The notes: generated by a model not told the origin, from the sequence alone. A DNA stretch of 64,000 nucleotides from an uncultured Lachnospiraceae bacterium (GCA_900319245.1 ONNQ01000014.1:17422-81421), one strand, 5' to 3'; counted from the first letter of the stretch, positions 54,597-64,000 are shown. A program made the numbers and translations.

Positions 54597-56840
54597 ATGG
54601 AGAACAGCATCAGGAAGCTTCCTGAATTACTGGCTCCCGCCGGGAGCAGAAAGGCGTTTCTGGGCGCGTTGGCAGCAGGCGCCGACGCGGTTTATCTGGG
54701 CGGAGAGAAATTCGGCGCAAGGGCTTATGCGGAGAATTTTACACAGGAAGATATCATCCGGTCCATTCGGGAGGCCCATCTGTATGGCAGGAAAGTTTAT
54801 CTTACATTAAATGTCCTAACTAAAGAAAATGAATTGAAAGAAACGGTAGATTTTGCCGTCTCCTTATATAGAGCTGGGCTCGACGGCGTAATCGTGCAGG
54901 ACCTGGGTGTTCTGGATACGCTTCACAGAGTATGTCCAGGACTGGATCTGCACGCCTCGACGCAGATGTCTGTCGCAGGGCCGGAGGGCGTGCGCTTTTT
55001 GAAACAGCACGGCGTAAAGAGGGTTGTTCCTGCCAGAGAGCTCTCCCTGGAGGAGATCCGCACGATCAAGCGGGAAGAGCCCGTGGACGTGGAATGCTTT
55101 ATCCACGGCGCCATGTGCTATTCCTATTCGGGGCGGTGCCTGCTCTCAAGTTTTTTGGGAGGCAGGAGCGGCAACCGGGGACGGTGTGCGGGAACCTGCC
55201 GCCTTCCCTATAGGATCATTGACAGTGATGGCCGGAATGTAAATCTCAAAAAAGGCAAGGAGATGCCTTATCCGCTCTCTATGCGCGATATGTGTGTACT
55301 TGAGATCCTGCCGGACCTGATTGATGCAGGAATTGACTCCTTCAAGATCGAGGGACGAATGAAGAGTCCGCACTACGCGGCAGGCGTCACGGCCCTCTAC
55401 AGAAAGTATATAGACTATTACGTAGAATGGGACAAGGCGGGCAGGAAAAAGCCCTGGAAGGTCTCGGCGGAGGATATGCAAAGGCTTCGGTCTCTCTATA
55501 TCCGGTCGGCGCTGAGTACCGGCTATTATTATAAGAGAAATGGCAAGGACCTTCTCACCATCGACAAGCCAGGGTACGCAGGCACGGACGACCGCCTTCT
55601 TGAAGAGATTGAAGAAAAGTATTTGAAGTCGCTTCCCGGAATCGGCATCACCGGAAAGGCTGTATTGGTGCCCGGACAGCCGGCGCAGATGTCTGTGACC
55701 GCAGAAGATCCTCGCGGAAATGGGGAGAGAATCAGCGCTCAAGTCACGGGTGACCTGGTACAGGAAGCGCAGAAGCGCCCCATGGAGGAGGCCGAGATTG
55801 CTAAGCGCCTCCGGAAGACCGGGGACTCCCTCTTTACCTTCAAGAACCTGCAGGTAGAGGCAGGGGGAGCCATCTTCATGCCGGTCGCGTCTCTCAATGC
55901 ACTCAGAAGAGATGCGCTGGCAGCGCTGGAAGATGCAATCCTGCAGGCAGTTAAGCCGGTGGAAGAAGAAGCCGGCGGTAATGATTCTGACACCTACAAT
56001 ACGGATAAAACGAATATTAATACGCATAGCGTAAATGAATTCGACATGGAACCCGCGCTATGGGCCCAGGTCATGACTGTGCCCCAGCTTCGGGCAGCCC
56101 AGCGATGCGGGATCTGTCATATCATTGTGGAAGAGACGCCGGAAATCATGAAGGCACTGACCGAAGAAGAGCGAAAAAGCGTGTATCTGGCGCTTCCCCC
56201 TGTGTGCCGCAGCATGAGTCGCAGCGGCGTAAAGAAGAGAATTGGTGAGGGTTATAAGGGCCTTCTCATCAGAAACCTGGAGGAACTGGTCCTCGTCGAG
56301 GAGAGCGGCTATACGGGCCGTATTTTGGCAGATGGCTCGCTCTATCAGTGGAATACAGCGGCCAGAGAACTCCTTCTTTCCCATTGTGACTTGGTCAATC
56401 AGGGCTGGGAACTCTCTGCCAAAGACATGCAGCCTCTTGTCCAAGGCGCGGCCGGCCGCCAGATGCTGACCGTCTACGGGAGGATCCCGATGATGATCAC
56501 GGCGGGCTGTGTGAGAAAGACCGCCGGTGCGTGCAGTCATGCGGAACAGGACTTTTACGAACTGGAAGACCGAAAAGGGATGCGATTCCCGGTTCGGTGT
56601 TTCTGCGCGCATTGCAGCAATGTGATCTACAACAGTCTTCCCCTGTCCCTGCATAAGTTTGTAAAGAAGAAAGATCCCGCCGTGATGGAGACGGGCAACT
56701 GGATCGTAAGCTTTACGACGGAGAGCGTGGCGGAGACGGAGACAATTCTTGCGTGGTATCGAGGCGCGGACGCCGCCAACGATCCGGCGCAGATCTTCCG
56801 GGATTTTACAACCGGGCATTTTAGAAAGAGCGCGCTGTAA
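54597..56840 (+). CDS. U32-family protein (RlhA/TrhP-like), long form
   Basis: The 747-residue protein has the U32 domain in its first half: LLAPAGSRKAFLGALAAGADAVYLGG and the signature ECFIHGAMCYSYSGRCLLS, followed by CAGTC, cysteines expected to hold an iron-sulfur cluster. The second half is the extra region found in long members. Although named for collagenase-like peptidases, bacterial U32 proteins such as RlhA and TrhP are known to act in prephenate-dependent hydroxylation of rRNA or tRNA. I infer an RNA-modifying role, with the exact target unknown. GGAGA lies before the start. Confidence 0.85.
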   Translation: MENSIRKLPELLAPAGSRKAFLGALAAGADAVYLGGEKFGARAYAENFTQEDIIRSIREAHLYGRKVYLTLNVLTKENELKETVDFAVSLYRAGLDGVIVQDLGVLDTLHRVCPGLDLHASTQMSVAGPEGVRFLKQHGVKRVVPARELSLEEIRTIKREEPVDVECFIHGAMCYSYSGRCLLSSFLGGRSGNRGRCAGTCRLPYRIIDSDGRNVNLKKGKEMPYPLSMRDMCVLEILPDLIDAGIDSFKIEGRMKSPHYAAGVTALYRKYIDYYVEWDKAGRKKPWKVSAEDMQRLRSLYIRSALSTGYYYKRNGKDLLTIDKPGYAGTDDRLLEEIEEKYLKSLPGIGITGKAVLVPGQPAQMSVTAEDPRGNGERISAQVTGDLVQEAQKRPMEEAEIAKRLRKTGDSLFTFKNLQVEAGGAIFMPVASLNALRRDALAALEDAILQAVKPVEEEAGGNDSDTYNTDKTNINTHSVNEFDMEPALWAQVMTVPQLRAAQRCGICHIIVEETPEIMKALTEEERKSVYLALPPVCRSMSRSGVKKRIGEGYKGLLIRNLEELVLVEESGYTGRILADGSLYQWNTAARELLLSHCDLVNQGWELSAKDMQPLVQGAAGRQMLTVYGRIPMMITAGCVRKTAGACSHAEQDFYELEDRKGMRFPVRCFCAHCSNVIYNSLPLSLHKFVKKKDPAVMETGNWIVSFTTESVAETETILAWYRGADAANDPAQIFRDFTTGHFRKSAL

Positions 56841-56899
56841 AGACGCGCGGCAGATGCGGTCAACGAAACGTAGTGGGGGTATGAAAGGAAGGTGATGAA

Positions 56900-58402
56900 A
56901 TGCAGGCATATGCAGTCTCATACAGCAAATATCTGATTGCGGCATGCATGGTGCTCTATACATTGCTGGCCTATGTGGCGCTTCCTTCCGGAACGGAAGT
57001 CAGGCGCACGTGCGAGAGCCTGCAACGGCTCTGCATAGGCGTATTCACAGTGAACGCATACCTCACAATGGCAATCCTGGCCAAAAATGAGGATTACTTC
57101 ACATTCGGCCTGATGCAGCTTGTGATCGTACTGGGCACCGCACTCCTATACAGGAAACTATACCGGCATTCGAATATGCTCATGCTCAACAATATTCTCA
57201 TGATGCTGAGCATAGGTCTCGTCATGATCACCAGGATCAACCACGACAAATCCCAGAAGCAGCTGCTGATTGCACTGGCAGGAATCGTTTTCCTGCTCCT
57301 CTTCCCGCTTTTCAGAAACAAGCTGGACCTTTTGCGCAAGGGAACCTATTTCTATGGGATTGCGGGCATCCTGTCACTGGGCGTGGTCCTCGTTCTTGGT
57401 GCGTTTACAAATGGCTCCAAGCTGAACTTTACGATTGCCGGCTTTACATTCCAGCCCAGCGAATTTGTCAAAATACTGTTTTTATTATTTATGGCGAGCG
57501 CCTTCTGCGAGGAGAACACAGCGTCCCATATTCGTCTTTTGACAGCGGCGGCGGTGGCCCATGTGGGCATCTTAATGCTGTCCAAGGATCTGGGCAGCGC
57601 GGTGATCTTCTTCGTGACCTATCTCATCCTGCTGTTTCTGGCGACGGGAAAGTGGAGTTATATGTTTATAGGACTGCTGCTGGGCGTGATCGGCGCCGTG
57701 ATCTGCTATTTCCTCTTTGCCCATGTGCGCGTCCGGGTGCAGGTGTTCCTGGATCCCTGGAGCAGCATTGACGGCAGCGGCTACCAGATCACACAGTCTC
57801 TATTTGCTATTAGTTTCGGCGGACTGTTCGGCGCGGGACTCATGCAGGGCATGCCGTCCAGCATTCCGTTCGTGGAATCGGACTTTATCTTTGCGGCGAT
57901 CATTGAGGAGATGGGTATCATTTTCGGCATATGCCTGGTACTGATATGCCTCAACATTTTTACAGACTTCCTGCTTCTGGCGAGCAATTATTCCAATAAG
58001 TTTTACCGCCTGTATACATTCGGGACAGCGATCGCCTTTATCTTCCAGGCGTTCTTGACCATCGGCGGAGAAGTGAAATTCATCCCCCTGACGGGTGTGA
58101 CACTTCCGCTTGTCAGTTACGGAGGAAGTTCCGTTCTTGCCACGTTCATTATGTTCGGCATCGTCGGTGCTATTTTCATGCTGCAGGAGGAGCGCCTCGC
58201 GCGCTTCAGCATGCGATATGAAGAGGAGCGGCGGGGACGGGACCGCAGCTATATGTATGAGGGGAATACGACTAGACAGGAGCAGAAAGAATGGTATGGA
58301 GACAAGGGGGACGACAACCAGGACTTCTACAAGGACTTCAAAGGGGTTCCCATCTATGATCCCAGCAAGGATTATGAGAATATGAACCACTTTGACGTCT
58401 GA
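56900..58402 (+). CDS. SEDS-family peptidoglycan glycosyltransferase with extra N-terminal helices
   Basis: A second FtsW/RodA/SpoVE-type polymerase. The 500-residue protein is about 100 longer than typical. It has additional membrane segments in the first 120 residues and a polar C-terminal tail of about 70. SEDS blocks include FQPSEFVKILFL, LSKDLGSAVIFFVTYL (with the conserved outer-loop aspartate), RVQVFLDPW, FVESDFIFAAIIEEMG and GVTLPLVSYGGSSV. The next gene encodes a class B PBP, so this is a SEDS/transpeptidase pair, probably for wall elongation (RodA-like). AAGGAAGG precedes the start. Confidence 0.88.
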   Translation: MQAYAVSYSKYLIAACMVLYTLLAYVALPSGTEVRRTCESLQRLCIGVFTVNAYLTMAILAKNEDYFTFGLMQLVIVLGTALLYRKLYRHSNMLMLNNILMMLSIGLVMITRINHDKSQKQLLIALAGIVFLLLFPLFRNKLDLLRKGTYFYGIAGILSLGVVLVLGAFTNGSKLNFTIAGFTFQPSEFVKILFLLFMASAFCEENTASHIRLLTAAAVAHVGILMLSKDLGSAVIFFVTYLILLFLATGKWSYMFIGLLLGVIGAVICYFLFAHVRVRVQVFLDPWSSIDGSGYQITQSLFAISFGGLFGAGLMQGMPSSIPFVESDFIFAAIIEEMGIIFGICLVLICLNIFTDFLLLASNYSNKFYRLYTFGTAIAFIFQAFLTIGGEVKFIPLTGVTLPLVSYGGSSVLATFIMFGIVGAIFMLQEERLARFSMRYEEERRGRDRSYMYEGNTTRQEQKEWYGDKGDDNQDFYKDFKGVPIYDPSKDYENMNHFDV

Positions 58403-58446
58403 CCGGTGCCAAAACAGTATTGATGTACAAAGGTGAGGATATGCCT

Positions 58447-60024
58447 ATGTTCAATTTCTCCAATTTCACGAAGAAAAATAAGCAGCCAGGCGAGGCACCC
58501 CAGTCGACGCCGCAGCCCCGGCCTGGGTATCAGCCTTCCCAGGGCGCGCCGATCGATCCGGACAGATGGGAGCAGGCCGAAAAAGAGAAGAAGGCGGCGA
58601 GACTTCATATCATCTTTTTTGCAGTTGTATTCGCAGTTTTATTCGGCTGGATGTGCTTTTACTTTACCCAGACCGCGATCGAGGACAAAGTCGAGCTCTT
58701 CGACAATGATTACAATAAAAGAGATGAGCTTTTGGAGACGAGAAACCGTCGGGGCAGCATTTACGCCTCCGATTCGGAGACTCTTCTTGCGTCGACAGAA
58801 ACAAGCCTCGACGAGTATGGAAACGTCACGCAGATCAGGAACTATCCCTTCGGCAGTATGTACGCCCATGTCGTGGGCTATTCCCTCATGGGTGGAAGCG
58901 GACTGGAGGAGTATTACAAGTACGATCTTCTCCACTCCAACCTTCCTCTGTCCGACAAGGTGCGCTATGACAACAGGGAGAACGCGGACGAGAGACTCTA
59001 TCCCGGCAACAACTTGATCACAACGCTGGATCCGGATCTTCAGGAGGCCTGCTACGACGCCATGGAGAATTACGAAGGCGCTGTCATCGTCACACAGCCC
59101 TCTACCGGCCGGATTCTGGCCATGGTCTCCAAGCCGGATTTTGACCCTAACGAGATCGAGACCCAGTGGGACGCTCTCCTTAGTGACAATGAGTCGGGAA
59201 CCCTGCTCAACAGAGTGACCCAGGGACTCTACCCGCCCGGATCCACTTTTAAGATCGTGGATTGCATTGATATTCTGCGGGAGAATCCTAACATTGTACA
59301 GGACTATAGCTATGACTGTACCGGTGTCTTTGAAAAGGGCGGGGAGTCCATCCACTGCTACGATTACGAAGTGCATGGAAATGTCAACCTCGAGGAATCA
59401 TTTGCGCATTCCTGTAATTCCTCCTTCGCCAATCTAGGTGTCAATGAGATTGATCCGGAATCCATGACGGAGACGCTCAGGTATCTTTTGTTTAACCAAA
59501 AGCTGCCATATGACCTGCCCTATGTGCGCAGCTCCATCAATATGCCCGACACCCTCTCCACGGAAGGCATCATGCAGATGTCCATCGGACAGGGCACAAC
59601 GGCGATGACGCCCCTTCATTTGAACATGATCACATCGGCGGTCGCCAATAACGGCCTTCTGATGAAGCCGCACCTTGTGGATGAGCTGCACGATGCCAAG
59701 GGACGCACACTCCGCACTTATCAGCCGGAGGAGTACGGCGCGCTGATGACCAAAGAGGTATCCGATCAGGTCTCTGAATTCATGCGGGTGGTCGTGACAG
59801 AAGGAACTGCCCAATCTCTTTCCGGCAGAGAGTATGAGGCGGCAGGCAAGACGGGAAGTGCAGAGTTCGACAACAATAAGAGCTCCCACGCATGGTTCAC
59901 GGGCTTTGCGCCTTACGATAACCCTGAGATTTGCGTCACGGTCTTGATCGAAGGCAAGGGAATGGGATCCAGTTATGCAGTGCCAGTGGCAGGCCAAATT
60001 TTTGATGCATATTTTGAAAATTAA
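58447..60024 (+). CDS. Class B penicillin-binding protein (PbpA/PBP2-like)
   Basis: The 525-residue transpeptidase has a proline-rich cytoplasmic head (about 12-45), one membrane helix (about 58-80), and the catalytic motifs STFK, SCN and KTGSAE, all intact. It is shorter than the divisional PBP at 3977 and is paired with the SEDS gene just upstream, as PbpA is with RodA in several Gram-positives. AGGTGAGG is best spaced for ATG 58447; ATGs at 58441 and 58423 are alternatives. Confidence 0.92.
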   Translation: MFNFSNFTKKNKQPGEAPQSTPQPRPGYQPSQGAPIDPDRWEQAEKEKKAARLHIIFFAVVFAVLFGWMCFYFTQTAIEDKVELFDNDYNKRDELLETRNRRGSIYASDSETLLASTETSLDEYGNVTQIRNYPFGSMYAHVVGYSLMGGSGLEEYYKYDLLHSNLPLSDKVRYDNRENADERLYPGNNLITTLDPDLQEACYDAMENYEGAVIVTQPSTGRILAMVSKPDFDPNEIETQWDALLSDNESGTLLNRVTQGLYPPGSTFKIVDCIDILRENPNIVQDYSYDCTGVFEKGGESIHCYDYEVHGNVNLEESFAHSCNSSFANLGVNEIDPESMTETLRYLLFNQKLPYDLPYVRSSINMPDTLSTEGIMQMSIGQGTTAMTPLHLNMITSAVANNGLLMKPHLVDELHDAKGRTLRTYQPEEYGALMTKEVSDQVSEFMRVVVTEGTAQSLSGREYEAAGKTGSAEFDNNKSSHAWFTGFAPYDNPEICVTVLIEGKGMGSSYAVPVAGQIFDAYFEN

Positions 60025-60064
60025 TCGGCATGGGAATAAGCCGGGTTTACGGTGGAATAGAGGC

Positions 60065-60093
60065 TTGATTTTGCCTGTGGAACGTGCTAGTAT
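60065..60093 (+). promoter_or_regulatory. Promoter of secG
   Basis: TTGATT (60065-60070), 17 bases, TAGTAT (60088-60093) with TG one base upstream. The leader holds a GACGCA/TGCGTC mini-hairpin (about 60104-60124). Confidence 0.7.
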
Positions 60094-60164
60094 AACAATG
60101 TTTGACGCATAGTAACGGTGCGTCTTCAAGAAATGAAGTCGTTTTTAACAAGGTGGTAATGAAG

Positions 60165-60404
60165 ATGGGTGTTATTCGCTGGATTATGACGATTGCAATT
60201 ATTGCAGTGAGTATTGTAATGACAGTTGTCATTCTTATGCAGGAAGGTAGATCCCAGGGACTTGGCGCGATCAGTGGCGCCGCAGAGACCTACTGGGGAA
60301 AGAACAAGGGACGCTCCATGGAAGGATTTCTGGAGAAATTCACGACAGGACTTGTCATTGCGTTCTTTATTCTCGCAATCCTTCTCAATATGCAGCTGTT
60401 TTGA
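60165..60404 (+). CDS. secG: Protein-export membrane protein SecG
   Basis: SecG is the small accessory subunit of the SecYEG translocon. The 79-residue protein has two membrane helices (about 4-24 and 56-77) around the conserved loop LMQEGRSQGLGAISGAAETYWGK. AAGGTGG is eight bases before ATG 60165; ATG 60159 is too close. The secG-rnr-smpB-ssrA order is widespread in Firmicutes. Confidence 0.96.
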   Translation: MGVIRWIMTIAIIAVSIVMTVVILMQEGRSQGLGAISGAAETYWGKNKGRSMEGFLEKFTTGLVIAFFILAILLNMQLF

Positions 60405-60454
60405 GTAGTCACACATAAGCTGCGCATTTGTAATCATTGCATATGTTCGTTGAA

Positions 60455-60490
60455 CACTCCTGCGAATTGCCGCGGGAGTGTTTTTATTTT
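60455..60490 (+). terminator. Terminator after secG
   Basis: A 10-bp stem with one G-U pair (60455-60464 with 60471-60480) is followed by TTTTTATTTT. rnr probably relies on read-through or a weak promoter within the 75 bases that follow. Confidence 0.85.
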
Positions 60491-60568
60491 CCGCAGGAAT
60501 TTGCATCAAGTACATCGCAGACCACCTGTATACATAGAATATTTTGGCACGAATCAAATAAGGAGAGT

Positions 60569-62851
60569 ATGAGTAAGAATAGAAAAGTACAACATTTTAC
60601 GGGCAAATTTGACAGTAATGCCAGAGGATTCGGCTTTGTCACCGTAGAAGGATTTGAGAGGGACCTGTTCATTCCCCAGGGATGCACAGGCGGCGCCATG
60701 TATGGCGACACCGTAGAAGTGAAGATCACCAAGGGAAGTTTTGATGAGAACGGCGGTGATGATGGACGCGGCAGAAGAGCCGAGGCGGAAGTGGTCAAAA
60801 TCGTGGAAAGAGGCCTCACGAAGATCGTCGGGACCTTCCATCCCTATCGAAGACCTGTGCAGAAGCAGTATTATATAGAAGACGGCGTGTCCAAGCATGG
60901 ACGGAAAGCAGTCACAGTGAGTCTTGGCGGATTTGTGACGCCGGACAACCAGAAGATCCCGCTCGTCGTAGAGATTGCGGCCGACAAGAAGGCAGGCGCG
61001 CTGGAAGGGCACAAGGTTGTAGCGAATATTACGATCTACAACGCGGACGGCGAGAATCCGGTTGGCGAAGTGACGGAGATCCTGGGTCATATCACGGATC
61101 CTGGCGTCGATATCCTGTCTCTGGTCAGGGCCTACGATATTCCGACGGAGTTTCCGCAGGAAGTCATGGAAGAAGCGGATCGGCTGCCCGACCATATCGA
61201 TGTGCATGACGAGAAGATCCGCAGGCAGAACCGAAAGGATCTGCGCGCGATTCCAACTGTCACCATCGATGGAGAAGATACCAAGGACATTGATGACGCC
61301 ATTTCTCTCATCAGAGAGGATGGCAAATGGATCCTGGGCGTGCACATCGCCGACGTGGCGGAGTATGTGACGGAAGGATCCGCCCTGGACAAGGAAGCCC
61401 TGAACCGCGGCACCAGTGTCTATCTGGCTGACCGCGTGATCCCGATGCTTCCCAGAAAGCTTTCCAACGGGATCTGCTCCCTGAACGCAGGCGAGGATCG
61501 ACTCGCCATGAGCTGCCTTATGACGATCAGTGACGAGGGCGAAGTAGTCGAGTACGAGATCGCGGAGTCCCTCATCCATGTGGACGCGCGCCTGTCTTAT
61601 AACGGCGTCATGCGCCTGTTTAACGATAAGGATGACAGCGAAATCGCGGAGTCCCTTGCTTGGCAGGGCTACAAGGGAATCAAGACAAGGACACAGACCA
61701 TCGCGAGAATGCTGCGCAAGATGAAGAAACTGGCGGCGCTACTTCGCAGGAAGAGAGAGGAAAGGGGCAGTATCGACTTCGACTTCCCGGAGGCCAAGAT
61801 CGTTCTGGACGAGGCGGGAAGGCCCATTGAGATCGTACAGAGAGAGCGAACCGATGCGACCGACCTGATCGAGGACTTCATGCTGCTCGCCAATGAGACC
61901 GTGGCAAGGCACTGCGTCTATCTGGAAATCCCTTCAGTTTTCCGTGTCCACGGCGTGCCCGCTTCTGATAAAATGAAGGAGCTGGCGCAGTTTGTCCGCG
62001 GCTTCGGCTATAAGTTCAGGCCCGGACAGGGGGACGTCCATCCCGCCCAGATCCGGAACCTTCTCTTAAAGATGAAGGGCAGACCGGAGGAAGCCATGCT
62101 GAGCAGAATGGTCCTTCGCTGCATGCAGAAGGCGCAGTACGCGACCGGGTGCGAGGGGCATTTTGGCCTGGCGCTTTCCTATTATTGCCATTTCACGTCG
62201 CCCATCCGCCGCTATCCGGACCTTCTGGTACACAGAAGTCTCAAGTATTGGATGCGGGGACAGATGAATGCGGAGACGGTCGACCGGCTGAATCTGTGCC
62301 TGCCGGGATACGCGATGAGGAGCTCGACCATGGAGCAGCGGGCCGCAGAAGTGGAGCGCGAGACTGTCAAGCTCAAGAAAGCCCAGTATATGGAGTCCCG
62401 GATCGGAGAGACCTATAGCGGCGTTATTTCAGGCATTACCGGTTGGGGCATCTATGTGGAACTGCCCGATACAGTCGAAGGCATGATTCGCATCAGCGAT
62501 CTCACCGATGATTTCTATGCGTATGATGAAAAACAGTATATACTGGTAGGAGAATACACCGGACGTACATATACTCTGGGTCAAAAGATGGACGTCTTAG
62601 TGGCAGGCGTCGACACAATGCGCCGGACCATTGATTTTGTTCCGGTGCGGAGCGAAGAGCCTATGCAGGCGCCGCGAAGAGACAAAGGCCGCGAGGAGAA
62701 AAAGCTGCACGCAAATGAGAAAAATGACAAGAGCAGCAGGAAACTCAAGAAAAAAGGCCCGCTCATGGACCGGACCGGAAGAGTGCTGTCCGGAAGAGCC
62801 GGGAAGCTTCGCGGCAAGAAGAGCCATAAAGGAAAAAGGGGAAGACGATGA
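60569..62851 (+). CDS. rnr: Ribonuclease R
   Basis: RNase R is a 3'-5' exoribonuclease that degrades structured RNA and works with tmRNA-SmpB on rescued messages. The 760-residue protein has N-terminal cold-shock domains ([17 protein letters not shown]), the RNB catalytic core with [13 protein letters not shown] (aspartates for metal binding) and [16 protein letters not shown], then an S1 domain (about 635-715). It ends in a lysine/arginine-rich tail of about 50 residues, the region that in other bacteria contacts tmRNA-SmpB. AAGGAGAG precedes ATG 60569. It overlaps smpB by four bases. Confidence 0.97.
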   Translation: MSKNRKVQHFTGKFDSNARGFGFVTVEGFERDLFIPQGCTGGAMYGDTVEVKITKGSFDENGGDDGRGRRAEAEVVKIVERGLTKIVGTFHPYRRPVQKQYYIEDGVSKHGRKAVTVSLGGFVTPDNQKIPLVVEIAADKKAGALEGHKVVANITIYNADGENPVGEVTEILGHITDPGVDILSLVRAYDIPTEFPQEVMEEADRLPDHIDVHDEKIRRQNRKDLRAIPTVTIDGEDTKDIDDAISLIREDGKWILGVHIADVAEYVTEGSALDKEALNRGTSVYLADRVIPMLPRKLSNGICSLNAGEDRLAMSCLMTISDEGEVVEYEIAESLIHVDARLSYNGVMRLFNDKDDSEIAESLAWQGYKGIKTRTQTIARMLRKMKKLAALLRRKREERGSIDFDFPEAKIVLDEAGRPIEIVQRERTDATDLIEDFMLLANETVARHCVYLEIPSVFRVHGVPASDKMKELAQFVRGFGYKFRPGQGDVHPAQIRNLLLKMKGRPEEAMLSRMVLRCMQKAQYATGCEGHFGLALSYYCHFTSPIRRYPDLLVHRSLKYWMRGQMNAETVDRLNLCLPGYAMRSSTMEQRAAEVERETVKLKKAQYMESRIGETYSGVISGITGWGIYVELPDTVEGMIRISDLTDDFYAYDEKQYILVGEYTGRTYTLGQKMDVLVAGVDTMRRTIDFVPVRSEEPMQAPRRDKGREEKKLHANEKNDKSSRKLKKKGPLMDRTGRVLSGRAGKLRGKKSHKGKRGRR

Positions 62852-63321
62852 GCGCAAAAGAAGCGATCAAGCTGGTAGCCAATAACAAAAAGGCATACCA
62901 CGACTATTTTATAGAAGAAAAATATGAGGCCGGCATCGAGCTGTTCGGCACCGAGGTGAAGTCCATCCGTCAGGGCAAGTGCAGCATCAAGGAGGCTTTT
63001 GTCTCCATCGATCACGGCGAAGCCTTTGTGGAGGGCATGAACATCAGTCCCTACGAGAAGGGCAATATCTTCAACCGCGAGCCCCTCAGAAAGAGAAAGC
63101 TCCTGCTTCACAAGCGCGAGATCATGAAACTTGCCGGACAGGTGCAGGCCAAGGGCTACACCCTGATGCCTCTTCAGGTCTACTTCAAGAACGGACGCGT
63201 CAAGGTGGAGATCGGTCTTGCGCGAGGCAAGAAACTCTACGACAAGAGAGACGACCTCAAGAAAAAGGCAGTGAAGCGCGAGATGGAGAGGGACTTCAGG
63301 AATAGCCAGGTTAAGGTCTAG
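62848..63321 (+). CDS. smpB: SsrA-binding protein SmpB
   Basis: SmpB binds tmRNA and places it in the A site of stalled ribosomes. The 157-residue protein has [33 protein letters not shown], the core of the family, and a basic C-terminal tail ([23 protein letters not shown]) that enters the mRNA channel. The start overlaps the rnr stop (ATGA), giving translational coupling, and tmRNA follows 76 bases after its end. Confidence 0.98.
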   Translation: MSAKEAIKLVANNKKAYHDYFIEEKYEAGIELFGTEVKSIRQGKCSIKEAFVSIDHGEAFVEGMNISPYEKGNIFNREPLRKRKLLLHKREIMKLAGQVQAKGYTLMPLQVYFKNGRVKVEIGLARGKKLYDKRDDLKKKAVKREMERDFRNSQVKV

Positions 63322-63356
63322 CTCAACTGGCCTGCAGATGTAAACTAACGGTTTAG

Positions 63357-63385
63357 TTGAAAATATTATACAAAAAATATATAAT
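63357..63385 (+). promoter_or_regulatory. Promoter of ssrA
   Basis: TTGAAA (63357-63362), 17 bases, TATAAT (63380-63385) in an AT-rich stretch. The start is near 63392, a few bases before the mature tmRNA end. Confidence 0.85.
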
Positions 63386-63397
63386 ATATTATGTCAT

Positions 63398-63763
63398 GGG
63401 CCTGTAAGGGTTTCGACGGGTTAGATGTAGTTAAGAGAAGCATGCCGCAGACGGCTGAGCCTGCGCAAAAAACAGCCAAAAAAATAAACGCTAATAACGT
63501 TGAACTTCAGGCAGCCTGAGTAAATAGGCTCCCCGGATTTAATCCGGCAAAGGTCATAGGATATAAGCGCCGTACTCTTATGGCTTAAAAAGAGGCACTT
63601 GCATCAGGTAAACCAAGCTGTTAAGAAGCCTGATTAAGATCATTACCAGACCGAGCAGCAACAGTTCGTCTGCCAGCTGGCTGCTTAGGCATGAAAGCAG
63701 AATAAGCATGTAGAAGGCTTTGCGAGTTTGATTCGGACGCGGTTTCGATTACCGCCAGGTCCA
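63398..63763 (+). ncRNA. ssrA: Transfer-messenger RNA (tmRNA)
   Basis: The tRNA-like ends pair as GGGCCTG (63398-63404) with CAGGTCC (63756-63762), including the G-U wobble that specifies alanine. The T arm is GCGGT-TTCGATT-ACCGC, and the 5' end has the usual AAGGGTTTCGACGGG. The most plausible tag frame runs from GCC 63475 to TGA 63517: AKKINANNVELQAA. Its alanine-rich end fits a protease tag, although LQAA replaces the usual LAA. The 3' CCA is not encoded. Adjacent smpB supports the call. Confidence 0.95.
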
Positions 63764-63772
63764 CTAATGATC

Positions 63773-63817
63773 AGCTCTGACTTATGCATAAAGCATAGGT
63801 CAGGGCTTTTTATTTTT
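63773..63817 (+). terminator. Terminator after ssrA
   Basis: A 15-bp stem with G-U pairs (63773-63787 with 63793-63807) is followed by a run of ten T residues broken by one A. Confidence 0.93.
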
Positions 63818-63833
63818 GAAACCAATCGTATTC

Positions 63834-63862
63834 TTGAATCGAACGCGTGTTTGGCATATAAT
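63834..63862 (+). promoter_or_regulatory. Promoter at the window's right edge
   Basis: TTGAAT (63834-63839), 17 bases, TATAAT (63857-63862). It points to a transcript that leaves the window. Confidence 0.75.
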
Positions 63863-64000
63863 TATATCAACAAGATCTCTTAGAAAGGGATACCTATGAA
63901 AGGTTGAGTGCTAAACTAAATTCCGCATTGCAGCAGTAAATTCCATGTGGGCTGACTTTACCTCCGCACATCTTTTCGGCTATACTGCACAGGCTGATGA
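63863..64000 (+). other. Leader or disrupted gene start running off the window
   Basis: A ribosome-site-like AGAAAGGG precedes ATG 63896, but this frame stops after three codons (Met-Lys-Gly). Another frame is open from 63915 to the edge and includes ATG 63945, which has no ribosome site. It could be a minimal leader ORF, or a gene whose start is broken by a frameshift. I cannot name the product from about 28 codons. Confidence 0.4.

Overview
The window is a continuous stretch of bacterial chromosome, densely packed with housekeeping genes. It most resembles a moderately GC-rich member of the Clostridia (Bacillota), probably Lachnospiraceae-like. This is inferred from gene order and families: an mraZ-rsmH-ftsL-pbp-mraY-ftsW-divIB-ftsZ division cluster, rpmF-plsX-acpP-rnc-smc-ftsY, ylxM-ffh-rpsP-khpA-rimM-trmD-rplS-rbgA-lepB-rnhB-yraN, der-plsY-gpsA, ruvAB-zapA, and secG-rnr-smpB-ssrA. 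Shine-Dalgarno sites are strong, and promoters are mostly of the sigma-A type with 17-base spacers. I see no spoIIGA-sigE-sigG block after ftsZ and no PASTA-bearing SpoVD, so nothing here indicates sporulation. There is no insertion sequence, prophage or CRISPR array.

Layout. 1-1757: the end of ychF, then lgt. 1882-10408: the division and cell-wall cluster, with three MraZ-box-like repeats between its promoter and first gene; it lacks murD, murG and ftsA. 10435-12000: a tRNA-Ala gene with a palindrome centred on its -10 box, a small group of DnaA-box-like sites, and a stand-alone FtsK/SpoIIIE relative that has lost its ATPase residues. 12128-16118: a HAD phosphatase, an unusual fusion of an ADP-ribosylglycohydrolase, an SseB-like domain and a macro domain, and a 1-phosphofructokinase-type sugar kinase. 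16196-19781: a FeoA-FeoB iron transporter and tmcAL. 19887-28262: ackA and the lipid/RNase III/SMC/SRP-receptor run. 28287-30627: ilvA and a membrane-anchored GH25-like protein that lacks the family's acidic catalytic pair. 30639-37912: the SRP, ribosome-maturation and secretion run. 38152-44181: prs (reverse strand), der, plsY, gpsA, tyrS. 44288-52184: branched-chain amino-acid genes (ilvB, two ilvN/H-type regulatory subunits, ilvC) converging on two complete aconitase-family large/small subunit pairs. 52250-63817: ruvAB, zapA, a U32 protein, a second SEDS/transpeptidase pair, secG, rnr, smpB and tmRNA.

How the genes work together. Two SEDS glycosyltransferase/class B transpeptidase sets (3977-8275 and 56900-60024), lipid II synthesis (mraY), division scaffolds (ftsZ, divIB, ftsL, zapA) and chromosome organisation (smc) cover growth and division. 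ffh, ftsY, ylxM, secG, lepB and lgt cover protein export and maturation. rnr, smpB and ssrA give ribosome rescue and RNA decay.

The points most worth a second look are the degenerate FtsK-like pseudo-ATPase, the two-hydrolase ADP-ribose fusion protein, the GH25-like pseudo-enzyme, the duplicated isopropylmalate-dehydratase-type enzymes, and several short tandem repeats lying just upstream of ribosome binding sites.
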